Shown piece by piece: positions 32,400-40,996 of a stretch of DNA of 64,000 nt (position 1 is the first letter of the stretch; each line of letters begins with the position of its first letter). The notes below the pieces were generated by a model that was given only the letters and a program-made list of their open reading frames with translations, was not told the origin of the DNA and ran no database searches. The position numbers were made by a program, and so were the translations under genes. Source of the stretch: Actinoplanes italicus (lineage in GTDB: Bacteria > Actinomycetota > Actinomycetes > Mycobacteriales > Micromonosporaceae); assembly GCF_003001815.1 (NCBI RefSeq), contig NZ_PVMZ01000005.1:471875-535874 (forward strand), written 5' to 3'.

Positions 32400-34906
32400 C
32401 GGCCCACGCTGGGGCGCAGCTGCCACTGCTGGTCGTTGCTGTTGTTGTCCCGGTACTGCTGCACGTTCGCGCTGTCGGCGGTCGACATCGAGTCGACCGC
32501 CAGCAGCTTGCCGCTGTGCCGGTTGAGCAGCTTGAAGTTGCCGTTCCCGGCGTCCACGGGCAGCCACAGATGGTCGGCGGTGCCGTTGTCGTCGAACTGG
32601 ACGACCTGGGCGCTGTCGGCCGTGGACATGCCGGCGACACCGAGCACCTTGTCGCTGTTGAGGTTCCTGATCCGGAACCAGCCGTCGCCGTTGTCGACGA
32701 GCTCCCAGCGGTGGTCCATCGTGCCGGTGTCGCCGTACTGCTGCACCGGCGCGCTGTTGGCCGTGGACGCGTTGCTCACGGCCAGCAGCTTCCCGCTGTG
32801 CCGGTTGAAGATCTTGAAGGTGGGCCGGCTCCACACCTGCAGCTCGCTCAGGCCCCAGCCGACACCACCGCCCCGGTTGGGCGCCACCACCCGCAGCCGG
32901 GTCGCGGTGACCGGTGCGAAGGTGTGCCGGGTGAGCCCGTTGGCGAGCGGCGACGCGCCGGTCGCGGCGGTCAGCCACTCGGTGCCGGTGTAGTACTGCA
33001 GCTCGTAACTCGTGGGGACGCGCACTCCGCCGCCGTCGTCGTAGAAGTACAGCCGCACGTCGTCGACGGTCACCGGGCGGCCGAAGTCGACACCGACGTG
33101 GTCGGTCGCGTTCGGCGAGCTGTACGTGGTCCAGCGCGTGTTCTGCGGGACGTTGTTCTCGAAGATGTTGCCGTCGATGGTGCGCCACGCGTTGTCGACG
33201 GTGAACGTGTAGGACGCGAAGGGCTGCGTGGCCCCGTTGCCGTGCCGCTGGGTGTTGGCGGCGATGTTGACCCGCTCCCCGGTCGGCTGCGTCACCGGGC
33301 CACCGACATTCACGGTCAACGGATTCAAACCCGGCTGCGCCGCCGTCTGTACGCCGTCGACGTACACCTTCAGGCCGGCGCCACGGCCGTACCGGCTACC
33401 GGTGCGGTCCCAGAGCACGGTCAGGTTGTGGCCGTGGTACGGCGCGTTCTCCAGCAGGAAGTAGTCCCAGCTCGACGGGGCCAGCGGCTTGATCGTGACC
33501 GCGTTGTCGGCACGGCCGTCCACGCCGATGAGCCCGGAGATCACGTTGTCGACGTACGTCGAGTGGTTGTAGTCCTCGCTGTGGCCGTTCCCGTCGTAGA
33601 TCCAGCGGTTCTCGTCCGGGTGGTGGGCCTCGGCCACGTAGGGGACGCCGTTGCGGTACTGCGTCAGCGCGTACTTGCGAAGCAGATCGACGAAGTCGGC
33701 GTTGTCGGCGTAGGGCTGTGCCGGATAGTCCTGCAGCAGATTGGCAAGACCGGAGAGAACCTGCGAGGTGGCGTACGGCCACGACGGCCCGTTCCAGCGG
33801 CAGCACCCGCTCAGCGCGTCGCGCATGAACTGTGGGCTGCGCCGCTCCGCGGTGGTCGGCCCGTAAACGGAGTAGAACCCCTGCGGATCGGTGACCTGCG
33901 CCCAGGCGGCCGACCGGTTCGCGTCCGGCATGTTGAACATCCACGGTACGAACCCGATGTGCTCGCGGGTGTCGAGCTTGCCGAGGTTCGGGTTCTGGTC
34001 GCGCATCACGTGGAAGTAGAAGTTGCGCTGCGGATCCCACAGCCGGGCGTCCATGCCGGTCTTCAGCGCCGCCGCCCGCGCGTTGTAGGTGTTCGCGGTC
34101 GCGGAGTCGCCGTTGAGCACGGCGATCGCCGCGATGGCCCGCGCGTCACCGTACTGGTAGGCGTTGATGCTCGGCCGGTACCCGGCGCCGCCGTGATAGG
34201 GGTCGGGTGACTGGTAGGACGCTGCCGACAGCTCGCTGGCGTCCCAGACCGGCACCTGCCAGTACAGGCCGAGAGCGGCGTTGAACTGCACGTTCCACCG
34301 GTCGTAGAACCGCTGCAGGGCCGGCTGCTGCGCGGTCACGAAGGCTCGGTCACCGTTGATCTGGTAGCGGTTCCAGACCGCGCTGGCCGCCCAGAAGCTG
34401 TACTCGTGACCCCAGTCGGTGGTGTTCGGGTTGACCGCCTCCTCCGCCGGTTTGGGACCCGCTCCGGGACCGGTGAGCCAGTAGTTGATGTAGTCGTCGA
34501 GGTACTGGCTGTTGCGTACCCACCGGCCCTCGTTGATGTGGTGCCCGGCGGCGGCCGAGATGCCACCGTAGGGCGCCCCGTAGAACACCGGGTTGAGGAA
34601 CTCGCTGGAGATCCAGCCGTACTGCGGCCCGGTGTAGACCAGGTGCTCCTTCCACGTCTTCCACCGGTAGTAGTAGACGTCCTGGATCTGCCGGTCGGGC
34701 ACCTCGAGGAACGGGATGTTCGCCCGATACCAGGCCGGGTCGTTGAACCCGCCGACGAACGAGTCCTTGTTCAGAAATGTGGTCCCCGCACCCACCGCCG
34801 GATACGGGCCCGGCGGATCGGCGGCGGTGGCCGGTTCGGTCCCGGCGGCGAGACCGCCGCCGGTCAGGACCAGGACGGTGGTGGCGGCAAGCAACCGTCG
34901 CAGCAT
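32396..34906 (-). CDS. Secreted glycoside hydrolase (MGH1/GH63-like) with F5/8C and ricin-type domains
   Basis: 836 residues. Signal peptide 1-34 (LAATTVLVLTGGGLAAG, ATAADPP). The catalytic part (about 50-500) is an (alpha/alpha)6 barrel with FEVPDRQIQDVYYYRWKTW-like text, DTTDWGHEYSFWAASA, HIGFVPWMFNMP, CRWNGPSWPYATSQ and HPDENRWIYDGNGHSEDYNH, resembling mannosylglycerate hydrolase/trehalase-like enzymes. An F5/8 type C (discoidin) domain covers about 579-692 and a RICIN domain 694-836 with three LLNRHSGKLLAV-like repeats. The ATG at 34906 has GAGGAG before it. It likely acts outside the cell on plant or microbial glycans; the exact bond is not known. Confidence 0.9.
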   Translation of the reverse strand: MLRRLLAATTVLVLTGGGLAAGTEPATAADPPGPYPAVGAGTTFLNKDSFVGGFNDPAWYRANIPFLEVPDRQIQDVYYYRWKTWKEHLVYTGPQYGWISSEFLNPVFYGAPYGGISAAAGHHINEGRWVRNSQYLDDYINYWLTGPGAGPKPAEEAVNPNTTDWGHEYSFWAASAVWNRYQINGDRAFVTAQQPALQRFYDRWNVQFNAALGLYWQVPVWDASELSAASYQSPDPYHGGAGYRPSINAYQYGDARAIAAIAVLNGDSATANTYNARAAALKTGMDARLWDPQRNFYFHVMRDQNPNLGKLDTREHIGFVPWMFNMPDANRSAAWAQVTDPQGFYSVYGPTTAERRSPQFMRDALSGCCRWNGPSWPYATSQVLSGLANLLQDYPAQPYADNADFVDLLRKYALTQYRNGVPYVAEAHHPDENRWIYDGNGHSEDYNHSTYVDNVISGLIGVDGRADNAVTIKPLAPSSWDYFLLENAPYHGHNLTVLWDRTGSRYGRGAGLKVYVDGVQTAAQPGLNPLTVNVGGPVTQPTGERVNIAANTQRHGNGATQPFASYTFTVDNAWRTIDGNIFENNVPQNTRWTTYSSPNATDHVGVDFGRPVTVDDVRLYFYDDGGGVRVPTSYELQYYTGTEWLTAATGASPLANGLTRHTFAPVTATRLRVVAPNRGGGVGWGLSELQVWSRPTFKIFNRHSGKLLAVSNASTANSAPVQQYGDTGTMDHRWELVDNGDGWFRIRNLNSDKVLGVAGMSTADSAQVVQFDDNGTADHLWLPVDAGNGNFKLLNRHSGKLLAVDSMSTADSANVQQYRDNNSNDQQWQLRPSVGR

Positions 34907-34965
34907 CGGCGGACTCCTCGAGGACGACATCTCTAAGGAATCCAACCTGTTAAATGTCACGCGTG

Positions 34966-36564
34966 TCAATCTCTGATGGAACGTGAGCGAAAATGTGCAC
35001 TGCTTTCGATCCAACGCTCGATGATCGTCGCGAGGACGCCGAGCGGCACGGGACCGGCGCCCAGCACCCGGTCGTGGAAGGCGACCTCGTCGTAGCGGCT
35101 GCCGAGCGCGACGCGGGCGCTTTCGCGCAGTCTCAGAATCTCCCGGGCGCCTACGCTGTACGCGAGCGCCTGACCGGGCCACGCGATGTACCGGTCGACC
35201 TCCTTCCGCACGCCGGTTTCCGAGCCGACGGTGTGTTCGCGCAGAAAAGCCCGCGCCTGCTCCCGCGACCAGCGACGGGCGTGCAGGCCCGTGTCGGCGA
35301 CCAGGCGGGCGGCACGGATGGCGGCCATCGACACCTGGCCCAGACGCGTCAGCGGTGAGGAATAGAGGCCCAGTTCCCCGGCGAGTTGCTCGGCGTAGAG
35401 CGCCCATCCCTCCACGTAGGCCCCGAGCCGGGTGTCCACATAGCGGCGGTAGCCGGGCAGCTCGTGGAGCCCTTGGGCGGCGACGGCCTGGAAGTGATGA
35501 CCCGGCACAGCCTCGTGGAAGATCAGCGCCTCGAGACCGAACCGGGTGCGCTGATCGGGTTCGGCCGTCCCGATGAACACCGTGCCGGGACGACTGCCGT
35601 CCACGGCCGGCGGTACGTAGTAGGCGGCCGCCGCCGACGCCGCGTCCTCGGCCGGCACCTCCTGCATGGCACACGGCGCCGACGCCGCGAGCGACGTGAT
35701 GTCGGCGGCCCGCGCCTCCGCCCGTCGCAACGCCGACGCCACCGCCGCCCGGACCTCGTCGGCGCTGGTGAAACGCAGTGCCGGATCGTCACGCAGCCGA
35801 GCCCGCACCGCCACCGGATCGCTCAGCCCGAACGCCTCCACGCCGAGCCGCGACCAATGCTCGTCGAGTTCGGCGAGCAGCCGTACGCCCAGGTCGTGAA
35901 TCTCCTCCGGGGTTTTCGCCAGCGTGGTCTGCGCGGCGACGGCAGCCCGGTAGCCGGCCTCTCCCCCGCGCACCGCCCAGATGCCGGCGTGGTCGTCGTC
36001 GCGGGCGACCGCGGCCGGCTCCCCACTCAGAGCTTCGGCCAGGCGGCGCATCGCGGGCCGCACCTCGTCCTCGATCAGCCGCCGGTTCGGATCGCCGGCA
36101 CCGATCGGCCGGTCCAGGTGGGCCCGCAGCTGGGCGACGGCCTGCTCGATGCCGGCCCGGGTGCTGGGGCGGCCCCGGGCGGACGCGTCACGGTAGCGCT
36201 CGGCGAGGCCGTCGAAGAAGGCGGCCGCACCCGGCAGGCGCTGGTCGCCGCCCGCCGTGAAGTAGGAGCCCTGCGGGGAGCCGATGACCATGGCCGAGGC
36301 GTTGGCCTCCCAGAGGCAGTGCTCGGCCTCGTCGGCGGCGGTGTCGGCCATCCAGCGCAGCACCTGACGGTCGATGTCGTCGCCGTCCGCGATCTCGGCG
36401 TCCCGCGCGGTCCGCCGGAAGTCCGCGGCGGCGGCCCGGTCGGCTTCCGGCCGCGGATCGGGCAGCATCGCGTCATAGGCGGTCAGCCCGACCAGACTCG
36501 CTCCCAGCGGGTCGTGACTGTTGAGCCGGTGGAAGAAGGCGGCGCCGAGTTCACGTACGGTCAC
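34966..36564 (-). CDS. DUF885 family protein, putative metallopeptidase-like
   Basis: 532 residues from a GTG. The DUF885 signature ALIFHEAVPGHHFQAVAAQG, near residue 350, gives HExxPGHH, with a downstream glutamate in AYVEGWALYAEQLAGELG. It fits zinc-dependent peptidase-like proteins of the M32-related group. No signal peptide is seen with this start (MTVRELGAAFFHRLNS), so it is probably cytoplasmic. The frame is open further to 36609. It is 59 bp beyond the glycoside hydrolase start, on the same strand, so read-through into that gene is possible. Confidence 0.88.
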   Translation of the reverse strand: MTVRELGAAFFHRLNSHDPLGASLVGLTAYDAMLPDPRPEADRAAAADFRRTARDAEIADGDDIDRQVLRWMADTAADEAEHCLWEANASAMVIGSPQGSYFTAGGDQRLPGAAAFFDGLAERYRDASARGRPSTRAGIEQAVAQLRAHLDRPIGAGDPNRRLIEDEVRPAMRRLAEALSGEPAAVARDDDHAGIWAVRGGEAGYRAAVAAQTTLAKTPEEIHDLGVRLLAELDEHWSRLGVEAFGLSDPVAVRARLRDDPALRFTSADEVRAAVASALRRAEARAADITSLAASAPCAMQEVPAEDAASAAAAYYVPPAVDGSRPGTVFIGTAEPDQRTRFGLEALIFHEAVPGHHFQAVAAQGLHELPGYRRYVDTRLGAYVEGWALYAEQLAGELGLYSSPLTRLGQVSMAAIRAARLVADTGLHARRWSREQARAFLREHTVGSETGVRKEVDRYIAWPGQALAYSVGAREILRLRESARVALGSRYDEVAFHDRVLGAGPVPLGVLATIIERWIESSAHFRSRSIRD

Positions 36565-36613
36565 CGCGCAATCCTTACAGAACCAAGCCCGCCGATGTTC
36601 CCTCCGCACCCGG

Positions 36614-36754
36614 ATCGATGGTCATTGGGTACTCGGCGACAGCCATCCCAGTACCCTCGGCTCGGCATACAACCTTGCCACCGACCTGACCTCGCTGGGC
36701 GAGCACGAGCGGGCGCGGGCGATCGACGAGGACACACTGGCTCGCCGGCCTCGA
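36614..36754 (+). pseudogene. Tetratricopeptide-repeat gene fragment
   Basis: Between two minus-strand genes, the plus strand reads GDSHPSTLGSAYNLATDL followed by LGEHERARAIDEDTLARR. This is one TPR unit of the kind found in actinobacterial NB-ARC/TPR proteins (the pattern hPxTLxSxxNLAxDLxxLGExxxARxLxEDTLxRR). No start, no more repeats and no other domain are present, so it is a leftover of about 45 codons. Confidence 0.6.
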
Positions 36755-36772
36755 TCGCACCGGCGACACGGG

Positions 36773-38005
36773 TCAATGCCGCCCGCTCGCTGGGGCCGTC
36801 CCGGCCGGTTCGCTTTCCCCGGCGGCCATCCCCTCCTCCGCCGCCACCGGCACGAGCAAGGCCGCGATCAGGGGGAACACCGCCACCACGGCGAAGCTCG
36901 GCGCGAAACTGACCGCCCCGATCGCCATGGCGATGACCGGTGGGGTGGCGGCGGTCATCACGTTCTGGCCCGTGGTCTGGATGCCGAGGGCGCGACCGGC
37001 CCACGCGGATCCCGCGTATTCGGCGACGGCGGTGAAGGACAGGCCGTTGCTGCTCACCGCCACCACGCCGAGGAACAGCAGGACGGGAACGGCAACGCTG
37101 GACCCGGCCGCGGCCGCAGCGGCCAGGACCAGCATCCCCGCGCCGGTGGTCACCGCGATGATCCGCATCGGACGTAGCCGGCTTCCGGTGCGGTCGGACC
37201 AGTAGCCGGCCGCAAGACGGCTGAAAGCGCCGCACACCTGCGCCCCGGCCAGCAGATGTCCGGCGGCCAGAGCGCTCCAGCCGCGAGCGTCGGTGAGGAA
37301 CACCAGCGCAAAGGTGGTGATCGTGAACTGCGGAACGACCAGGAGCGCGCTCGCGGCATGAACACGCCACAGGACGGGCGTGCGATAGGGCGCCCCGACG
37401 CCCGACGCGGGACCGGTGGCCTTCTCGGCGGTCGCGGCGGATGGGACCGGGGCCGGATCGCGGACCAGCAGGAACGCTGCCGTAGCCGCGGCCAGGAACA
37501 AGGCGGAGAGGAACAGCAGGGGCACGCCGGTGCCGCCGGAGGCTAGGGCGGGCAGGGTGGCCGCGGCCAGGGCGAGGCCCATCGGCTGGGCGCTCTGCCG
37601 GATTCCCATCGCCAGCGCCCGCTCGTGGCGGGCGAACCAGCCGAGGATCAGCCGGCCGCTCGCCAGCACCGAGGCACCGGCCGCGCCCGACAGCGCCAGC
37701 AGCACGGCCAGGCTGGCGGTGCCGGGCGCCCACCGGGCGGCGAGCAGGAAGAGTCCGGCAAGCCCGAGGCCGGTGGACAGCACGACGCGCTCACCCCACC
37801 GGTCGGCCGCGGCGCCCCACGCGATCAGGGTGAGCATCACGCCGGCCGTGGGGCAGGCGACCAGAAGACCGGCCTGTTCCAGGGAGAGCCCCTCGTCGCG
37901 GAACGCGGGGATCAGGTAGGCCAGGCCGTACTGCGACGTGCTGCCCGCGATCATCGCCAGCATCCCGACGATCAGAACCAGCCAGCGCATCCGGTCACTT
38001 CGCAT
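36773..38005 (-). CDS. MFS transporter
   Basis: 410 residues with twelve membrane helices predicted by eye. The A-motif loop between helices 2 and 3 is GAAADRWGERVVLS, and its counterpart in the second half is GYWSDRTGSRLRPM. GIRQSAQPMGLALAAATLP matches the drug/nitrate-type MFS region of helix 5. Substrate unknown; small organic molecule exchange is likely. It stands alone between decayed stretches. Confidence 0.92.
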   Translation of the reverse strand: MRSDRMRWLVLIVGMLAMIAGSTSQYGLAYLIPAFRDEGLSLEQAGLLVACPTAGVMLTLIAWGAAADRWGERVVLSTGLGLAGLFLLAARWAPGTASLAVLLALSGAAGASVLASGRLILGWFARHERALAMGIRQSAQPMGLALAAATLPALASGGTGVPLLFLSALFLAAATAAFLLVRDPAPVPSAATAEKATGPASGVGAPYRTPVLWRVHAASALLVVPQFTITTFALVFLTDARGWSALAAGHLLAGAQVCGAFSRLAAGYWSDRTGSRLRPMRIIAVTTGAGMLVLAAAAAAGSSVAVPVLLFLGVVAVSSNGLSFTAVAEYAGSAWAGRALGIQTTGQNVMTAATPPVIAMAIGAVSFAPSFAVVAVFPLIAALLVPVAAEEGMAAGESEPAGTAPASGRH

Positions 38006-38351
38006 GTCCAGGACCCGTCCCTTCCTCGGTACGCCGGCCGGCGAATCCCGTTGATCTCATCACGCGTGACGCCGAGCCAGGCGGAGTGCTCCGATCGACG
38101 CGACGAGCGCGACGACGGCGCAGGCCACCGAGGTCACCAGCACGGCAGGCCAGGGCACCACGATCACCGCGTCCCGCCGGATCCCGGTCTGGTCTCATGG
38201 CTTCGCACGCGCTACACCGAAGGCGGTACGTGGCGTTCGCTGGGCTTCGCCGCCCTGCTGATGATCGCGCTCTGGCCGATCGACCTGCTGGCGGTGGGTG
38301 CTGGCAGTCTTGACCTTCCTGCGGTCGTGAACCCACTTCGAGGAGGCCGCC
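38006..38351. other. Intergenic region with probable gene remnants
   Basis: On the minus strand, 38067 to about 38180, a frame reads RRDAVIVVPWPAVLVTSVAC and ends in RLARRHA-stop, like the last helix of an FtsX-type ABC permease. On the plus strand, from about 38195 to 38290, SWLRTRYTEGGTWRSLGFAA and LLMIALWPIDLLAV resemble the start of a membrane sensor. Neither has a start codon in context or a full length. I regard both as decayed pieces, with low certainty. Confidence 0.35.
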
Positions 38352-38810
38352 ATGAACGCGGACGACGTCATGGCTCGCATCGGTCACGGTGTGGAGCTGC
38401 ACCACCAGCGGGGCGACCGGGAAGCGGCCCGCCTGCTGTTCGCACGGGTCTGGGCCGAGATCGGCGGCGAGCAGGGCGACCCGCTGCACGTCTGCGTCCT
38501 TGCGCACTCGATGGCGGATGTTCAGGACGACATACGGGAGGAACTCGTCTGGGACCTGCGGGCGCTGACGGCGGCGGGCCGGCTGACCGATGATCGGGTG
38601 GCGGCCGCGGGGGTGCCGCTGTCGCTGGCCGGGTTGTATCCGTCGCTGCATCTCAACCTGAGCGAGTGCTATCGCCGGCTCGGGGATCTCGATCTGGCAC
38701 GCGAGCATCTGCGGGAGGCGAGAGCCGGGATCGGTGTGCTCGGCGACGACGACTACGGCCGGCTGATCAGGGGTGGTCTGGAACGCCTGGAGGAGCTGCT
38801 GGCCGAGTGA
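38352..38810 (+). CDS. TPR-like protein, unknown function
   Basis: 152 residues, wholly helical, with LHLNLSECYRRLGDLDLARE and HLREARAGIGVLGDD forming one clear TPR unit and earlier helices such as HHQRGDREAARLLFARVW likely another. It resembles small actinobacterial proteins of unknown function. GAGGAGG lies just before the ATG. It overlaps a small minus-strand ORF by 44 bp at the end. Confidence 0.8.
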   Translation: MNADDVMARIGHGVELHHQRGDREAARLLFARVWAEIGGEQGDPLHVCVLAHSMADVQDDIREELVWDLRALTAAGRLTDDRVAAAGVPLSLAGLYPSLHLNLSECYRRLGDLDLAREHLREARAGIGVLGDDDYGRLIRGGLERLEELLAE

Positions 38811-38976
38811 GGATGAGGCTCAGTTCGGAGGCGAAGTGCCTCGTCGACTGCAGGGTGGCCGAAGCGGCGTCGAGTCGCGCTCCGGGGCGGATCTGGCGGG
38901 TCGAGGTGAGGTCGCGCCGTAGTGCCTGCAGCTCTGCGAGGTGGGCGTCGATCAGGTTGAGAACATCACTGTGCAT
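38767..38976 (-). CDS. Small hypothetical protein
   Basis: 69 residues from ATG (MHSDVLNLIDAHLAELQALR). Two helices rich in Leu and Arg are predicted, then a short proline tail. No family is recognised. The overlap with the convergent gene and the short length lower certainty, but codon use and amino-acid content look like protein. Confidence 0.5.
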   Translation of the reverse strand: MHSDVLNLIDAHLAELQALRRDLTSTRQIRPGARLDAASATLQSTRHFASELSLILTRPAAPPGVPDHP

Positions 38977-39191
38977 GGAGCGCCCCGGGTGAACGAATCG
39001 TGATCTCGTCATCGGTTGCGACGCGGCACTGTCCGTGGCCGACGCCTTTACAACCGGTTGCGAGCGTAGGGCAGCAAGATGAACGGACGGTGCAGTACCG
39101 GCTCAGTTCGATGAAGTGGGAACGTCATACATCGGCCGTGAGCTCGGCAGAAACGATCACGATGCAGCAGGAAGAGACGTCTGTCACTCGA

Positions 39192-39521
39192 CTATCGGGC
39201 GGCGATGTGGCGGAGACGGTGAGGTGGGATTCCGGCCGCGGTGAGCGATGCGGCGATCGTCGCCGGTGAATGGTCGAGGAAGACCGCGACCTGATGATCG
39301 TCGCCGAGTCCGCAGGCGGCCGCGAGGGTCCCCAGGCTGATCGGGTCGAGCTCCTCGACTTTGGCCAGGTCCATGACGAGGCGCAGCGGCCGGGTGCGGC
39401 GGATGGCCTCGACCAGGGTGCAGCGGAGCCCGACCGCGGCCTCCGCGTCGAGGGTGCCGTGCAGCTGGATGACGAGCGTTCCATCAGGACTCGTATTGAC
39501 GTCCACCGTTGCGACGGCCAT
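39192..39521 (-). CDS. STAS domain protein (anti-sigma factor antagonist-like)
   Basis: 109 residues. DGTLVIQLHGTLDAEAAVGL, LRLVMDLAKVEELDPISLGT and AAGIPPHRLRHI follow the STAS fold. The phosphorylated serine of SpoIIAA-type proteins should lie in the D-S-x-G loop; here it reads LDPISLG, so the canonical serine position is changed to proline-isoleucine-serine. It may act without phospho-control, or as a sensor partner. It is followed on the same strand, in genome order, by the T7SS-like operon but separated by 93 bp. Confidence 0.8.
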   Translation of the reverse strand: MAVATVDVNTSPDGTLVIQLHGTLDAEAAVGLRCTLVEAIRRTRPLRLVMDLAKVEELDPISLGTLAAACGLGDDHQVAVFLDHSPATIAASLTAAGIPPHRLRHIAAR

Positions 39522-39614
39522 CGAACGACCTTCCGTAACCCCGTGTTCTCCGAGCCGTCAACAGTAGAACCTTGCCCAGGCCCGGTCGAGGGTCCACAGG
39601 AAGAGTTCACCTCA

Positions 39615-40283
39615 TCACGGCGAGGTCACGGCGGCGTCCGCGGCGTCCAGCAGGTCGATCAGCTCGTCCTCGGTCGGCACGTCGATGCGGTCGGTCCAGC
39701 GCAGCGTCGCGACGACCGTGTCGAAGAGCAGGCAGACCGCGTTCAGCACCTCGCTCTCCAGGTCGCCGTCGGTGAGGACGGTGTAGGTGAGCAGGGCCCA
39801 GACACCCGCCACCTCCGGATGCGCGATGTAGTAACTGACCTTCAGCGACGGCGGCTTGCGGCCCACCGCGTCGCTGGCGACCACCTCGGTGATACGCGCC
39901 GCCGGGCCGCCGCCGATCTCCAGGCGGTTGCCGTTCGGGCCGGCGTCGGCGAGCAGCGAACCGAGCAGCGCCTGTGGGTCCGGCGCGTCGTCGGGTTCCT
40001 CGATGACCGTCAGGAGCAGGGAGCCGGGCACCCGCCAGCCGTTGTGATACTCGGTCAGCGGCAGCAGCACGGCTCGGGCCCCGCCACGGGCCGCGTCATC
40101 GGTCGCGTTGGTGAGTTCGGTACGCAGCATCTTGCGGAACGGGGCCGCCTTGTCCCGTGGCAGCGAGTCCGGCAGCCGTGACTTGATCAGGGCGTCGATG
40201 GTCCGCGACCGGAGCCGGGCCGACTCCGGCGTGGTGGGGATGTGCGCCCAGCCGTCGGGAACGATCAGCTCGAAGTCGATCAC
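39615..40283 (-). CDS. Uncharacterised protein, last gene of T7SS-like operon
   Basis: 222 residues starting MIDFELIVPDGWAHIPTTPE. It has an alternating alpha/beta pattern (RAVLLPLTEYHNGWRVPGSL, LKVSYYIAHPEVAGVWALLT) and no signal peptide or membrane helix. I do not recognise a family. Its start overlaps the stop of the previous gene by four bases, so it is part of the WXG100/ATPase operon. Such proteins in ESX loci can be chaperone-like (EspG type), but the sequence does not show that. Confidence 0.75.
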   Translation of the reverse strand: MIDFELIVPDGWAHIPTTPESARLRSRTIDALIKSRLPDSLPRDKAAPFRKMLRTELTNATDDAARGGARAVLLPLTEYHNGWRVPGSLLLTVIEEPDDAPDPQALLGSLLADAGPNGNRLEIGGGPAARITEVVASDAVGRKPPSLKVSYYIAHPEVAGVWALLTYTVLTDGDLESEVLNAVCLLFDTVVATLRWTDRIDVPTEDELIDLLDAADAAVTSP

Positions 40284-40996
40284 TGGTCAGCCTCTTCCGG
40301 AAGCGTGACGCCGGCGGTGGGAAACGTGACACCGGCGGCGGGGAACGTGACGCCATCGGCGGGGAGCGTGACACCGTCGGCGGCGATCGTGGTCATCAGC
40401 TGTTCGACGCCGGCGCCGATCACGGCCATCTGCGGCATCTCGAAGACGCGGGTACGCAGAACGACGTCGAGCCCGCTGTCGAGGCGCATGGCGGCGTCGA
40501 CGCGCCCGTACGCCGTGCCGTGCGGTGTGCGGCCGACGGCGAACACCCGGACGCCGTCAGCGCCGGGAACGCTGACGTAGTGCAGCACCGGCTCACGGGC
40601 GTCCTCGGGCAGCCCGTGTGCGCCGACGACCTCCATCAGGTATTCCGGGTCGTCGGCGCGCGGCCGGTGGAACTCGGCGACCAGCGGGATCGGCGCCCAG
40701 CGGACCTGGCCGTCGTGGAAGGCGGTGCCCCACGCCAGCCGGGCGTAGCCGGGCAGGTCGTCGGCCTTCTCGATCAGCACTCGGGCGGTCTCCCGGCCGA
40801 CGGCCTCGGCGGTGAAGGGGAACTCCCCCGCGGTCCAGGCGGTCCGCGCGGTGTCCAGGGTGCGGCCGGCCCATTTGCCGAAGAACTCGACCATGTGCTC
40901 GGTGAAGCGTTGTTCGGCACCCTCGGCGGCCAGGGGCACGAACTCCCAGTAGAACGGGATGTCGGTGAGAGTCACGAGATCGGCGTCAGTTGACAT
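40280..40996 (-). CDS. Uncharacterised T7SS-like operon protein with C-terminal 7-residue repeats
   Basis: 238 residues. The first 200 form a mixed fold (DIPFYWEFVPLAAEGAEQRF, YARLAWGTAFHDGQVRWAPI) resembling the following gene's product in general composition. The tail carries four repeats of the form GVT(L/F)PADG. No family recognised. It overlaps the coiled-coil membrane protein gene by 11 bp and the next gene by four. Confidence 0.75.
   Translation of the reverse strand: MSTDADLVTLTDIPFYWEFVPLAAEGAEQRFTEHMVEFFGKWAGRTLDTARTAWTAGEFPFTAEAVGRETARVLIEKADDLPGYARLAWGTAFHDGQVRWAPIPLVAEFHRPRADDPEYLMEVVGAHGLPEDAREPVLHYVSVPGADGVRVFAVGRTPHGTAYGRVDAAMRLDSGLDVVLRTRVFEMPQMAVIGAGVEQLMTTIAADGVTLPADGVTFPAAGVTFPTAGVTLPEEADQ
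40299..40382 (-). repeat. Four 21-bp tandem repeats in the operon gene tail
   Basis: Units of exactly 21 bp begin at 40299, 40320, 40341 and 40362 and code seven-residue repeats such as VTLPADG. Copies differ at a few positions. The tract is the disordered C-terminus of the 238-residue protein. Confidence 0.85.

Noticed and set aside
32078..34210. 710-residue plus-strand frame over the glycoside hydrolase
   Set aside because: Antisense of a gene with signal peptide, catalytic, F5/8C and ricin domains; its own text is low in complexity.
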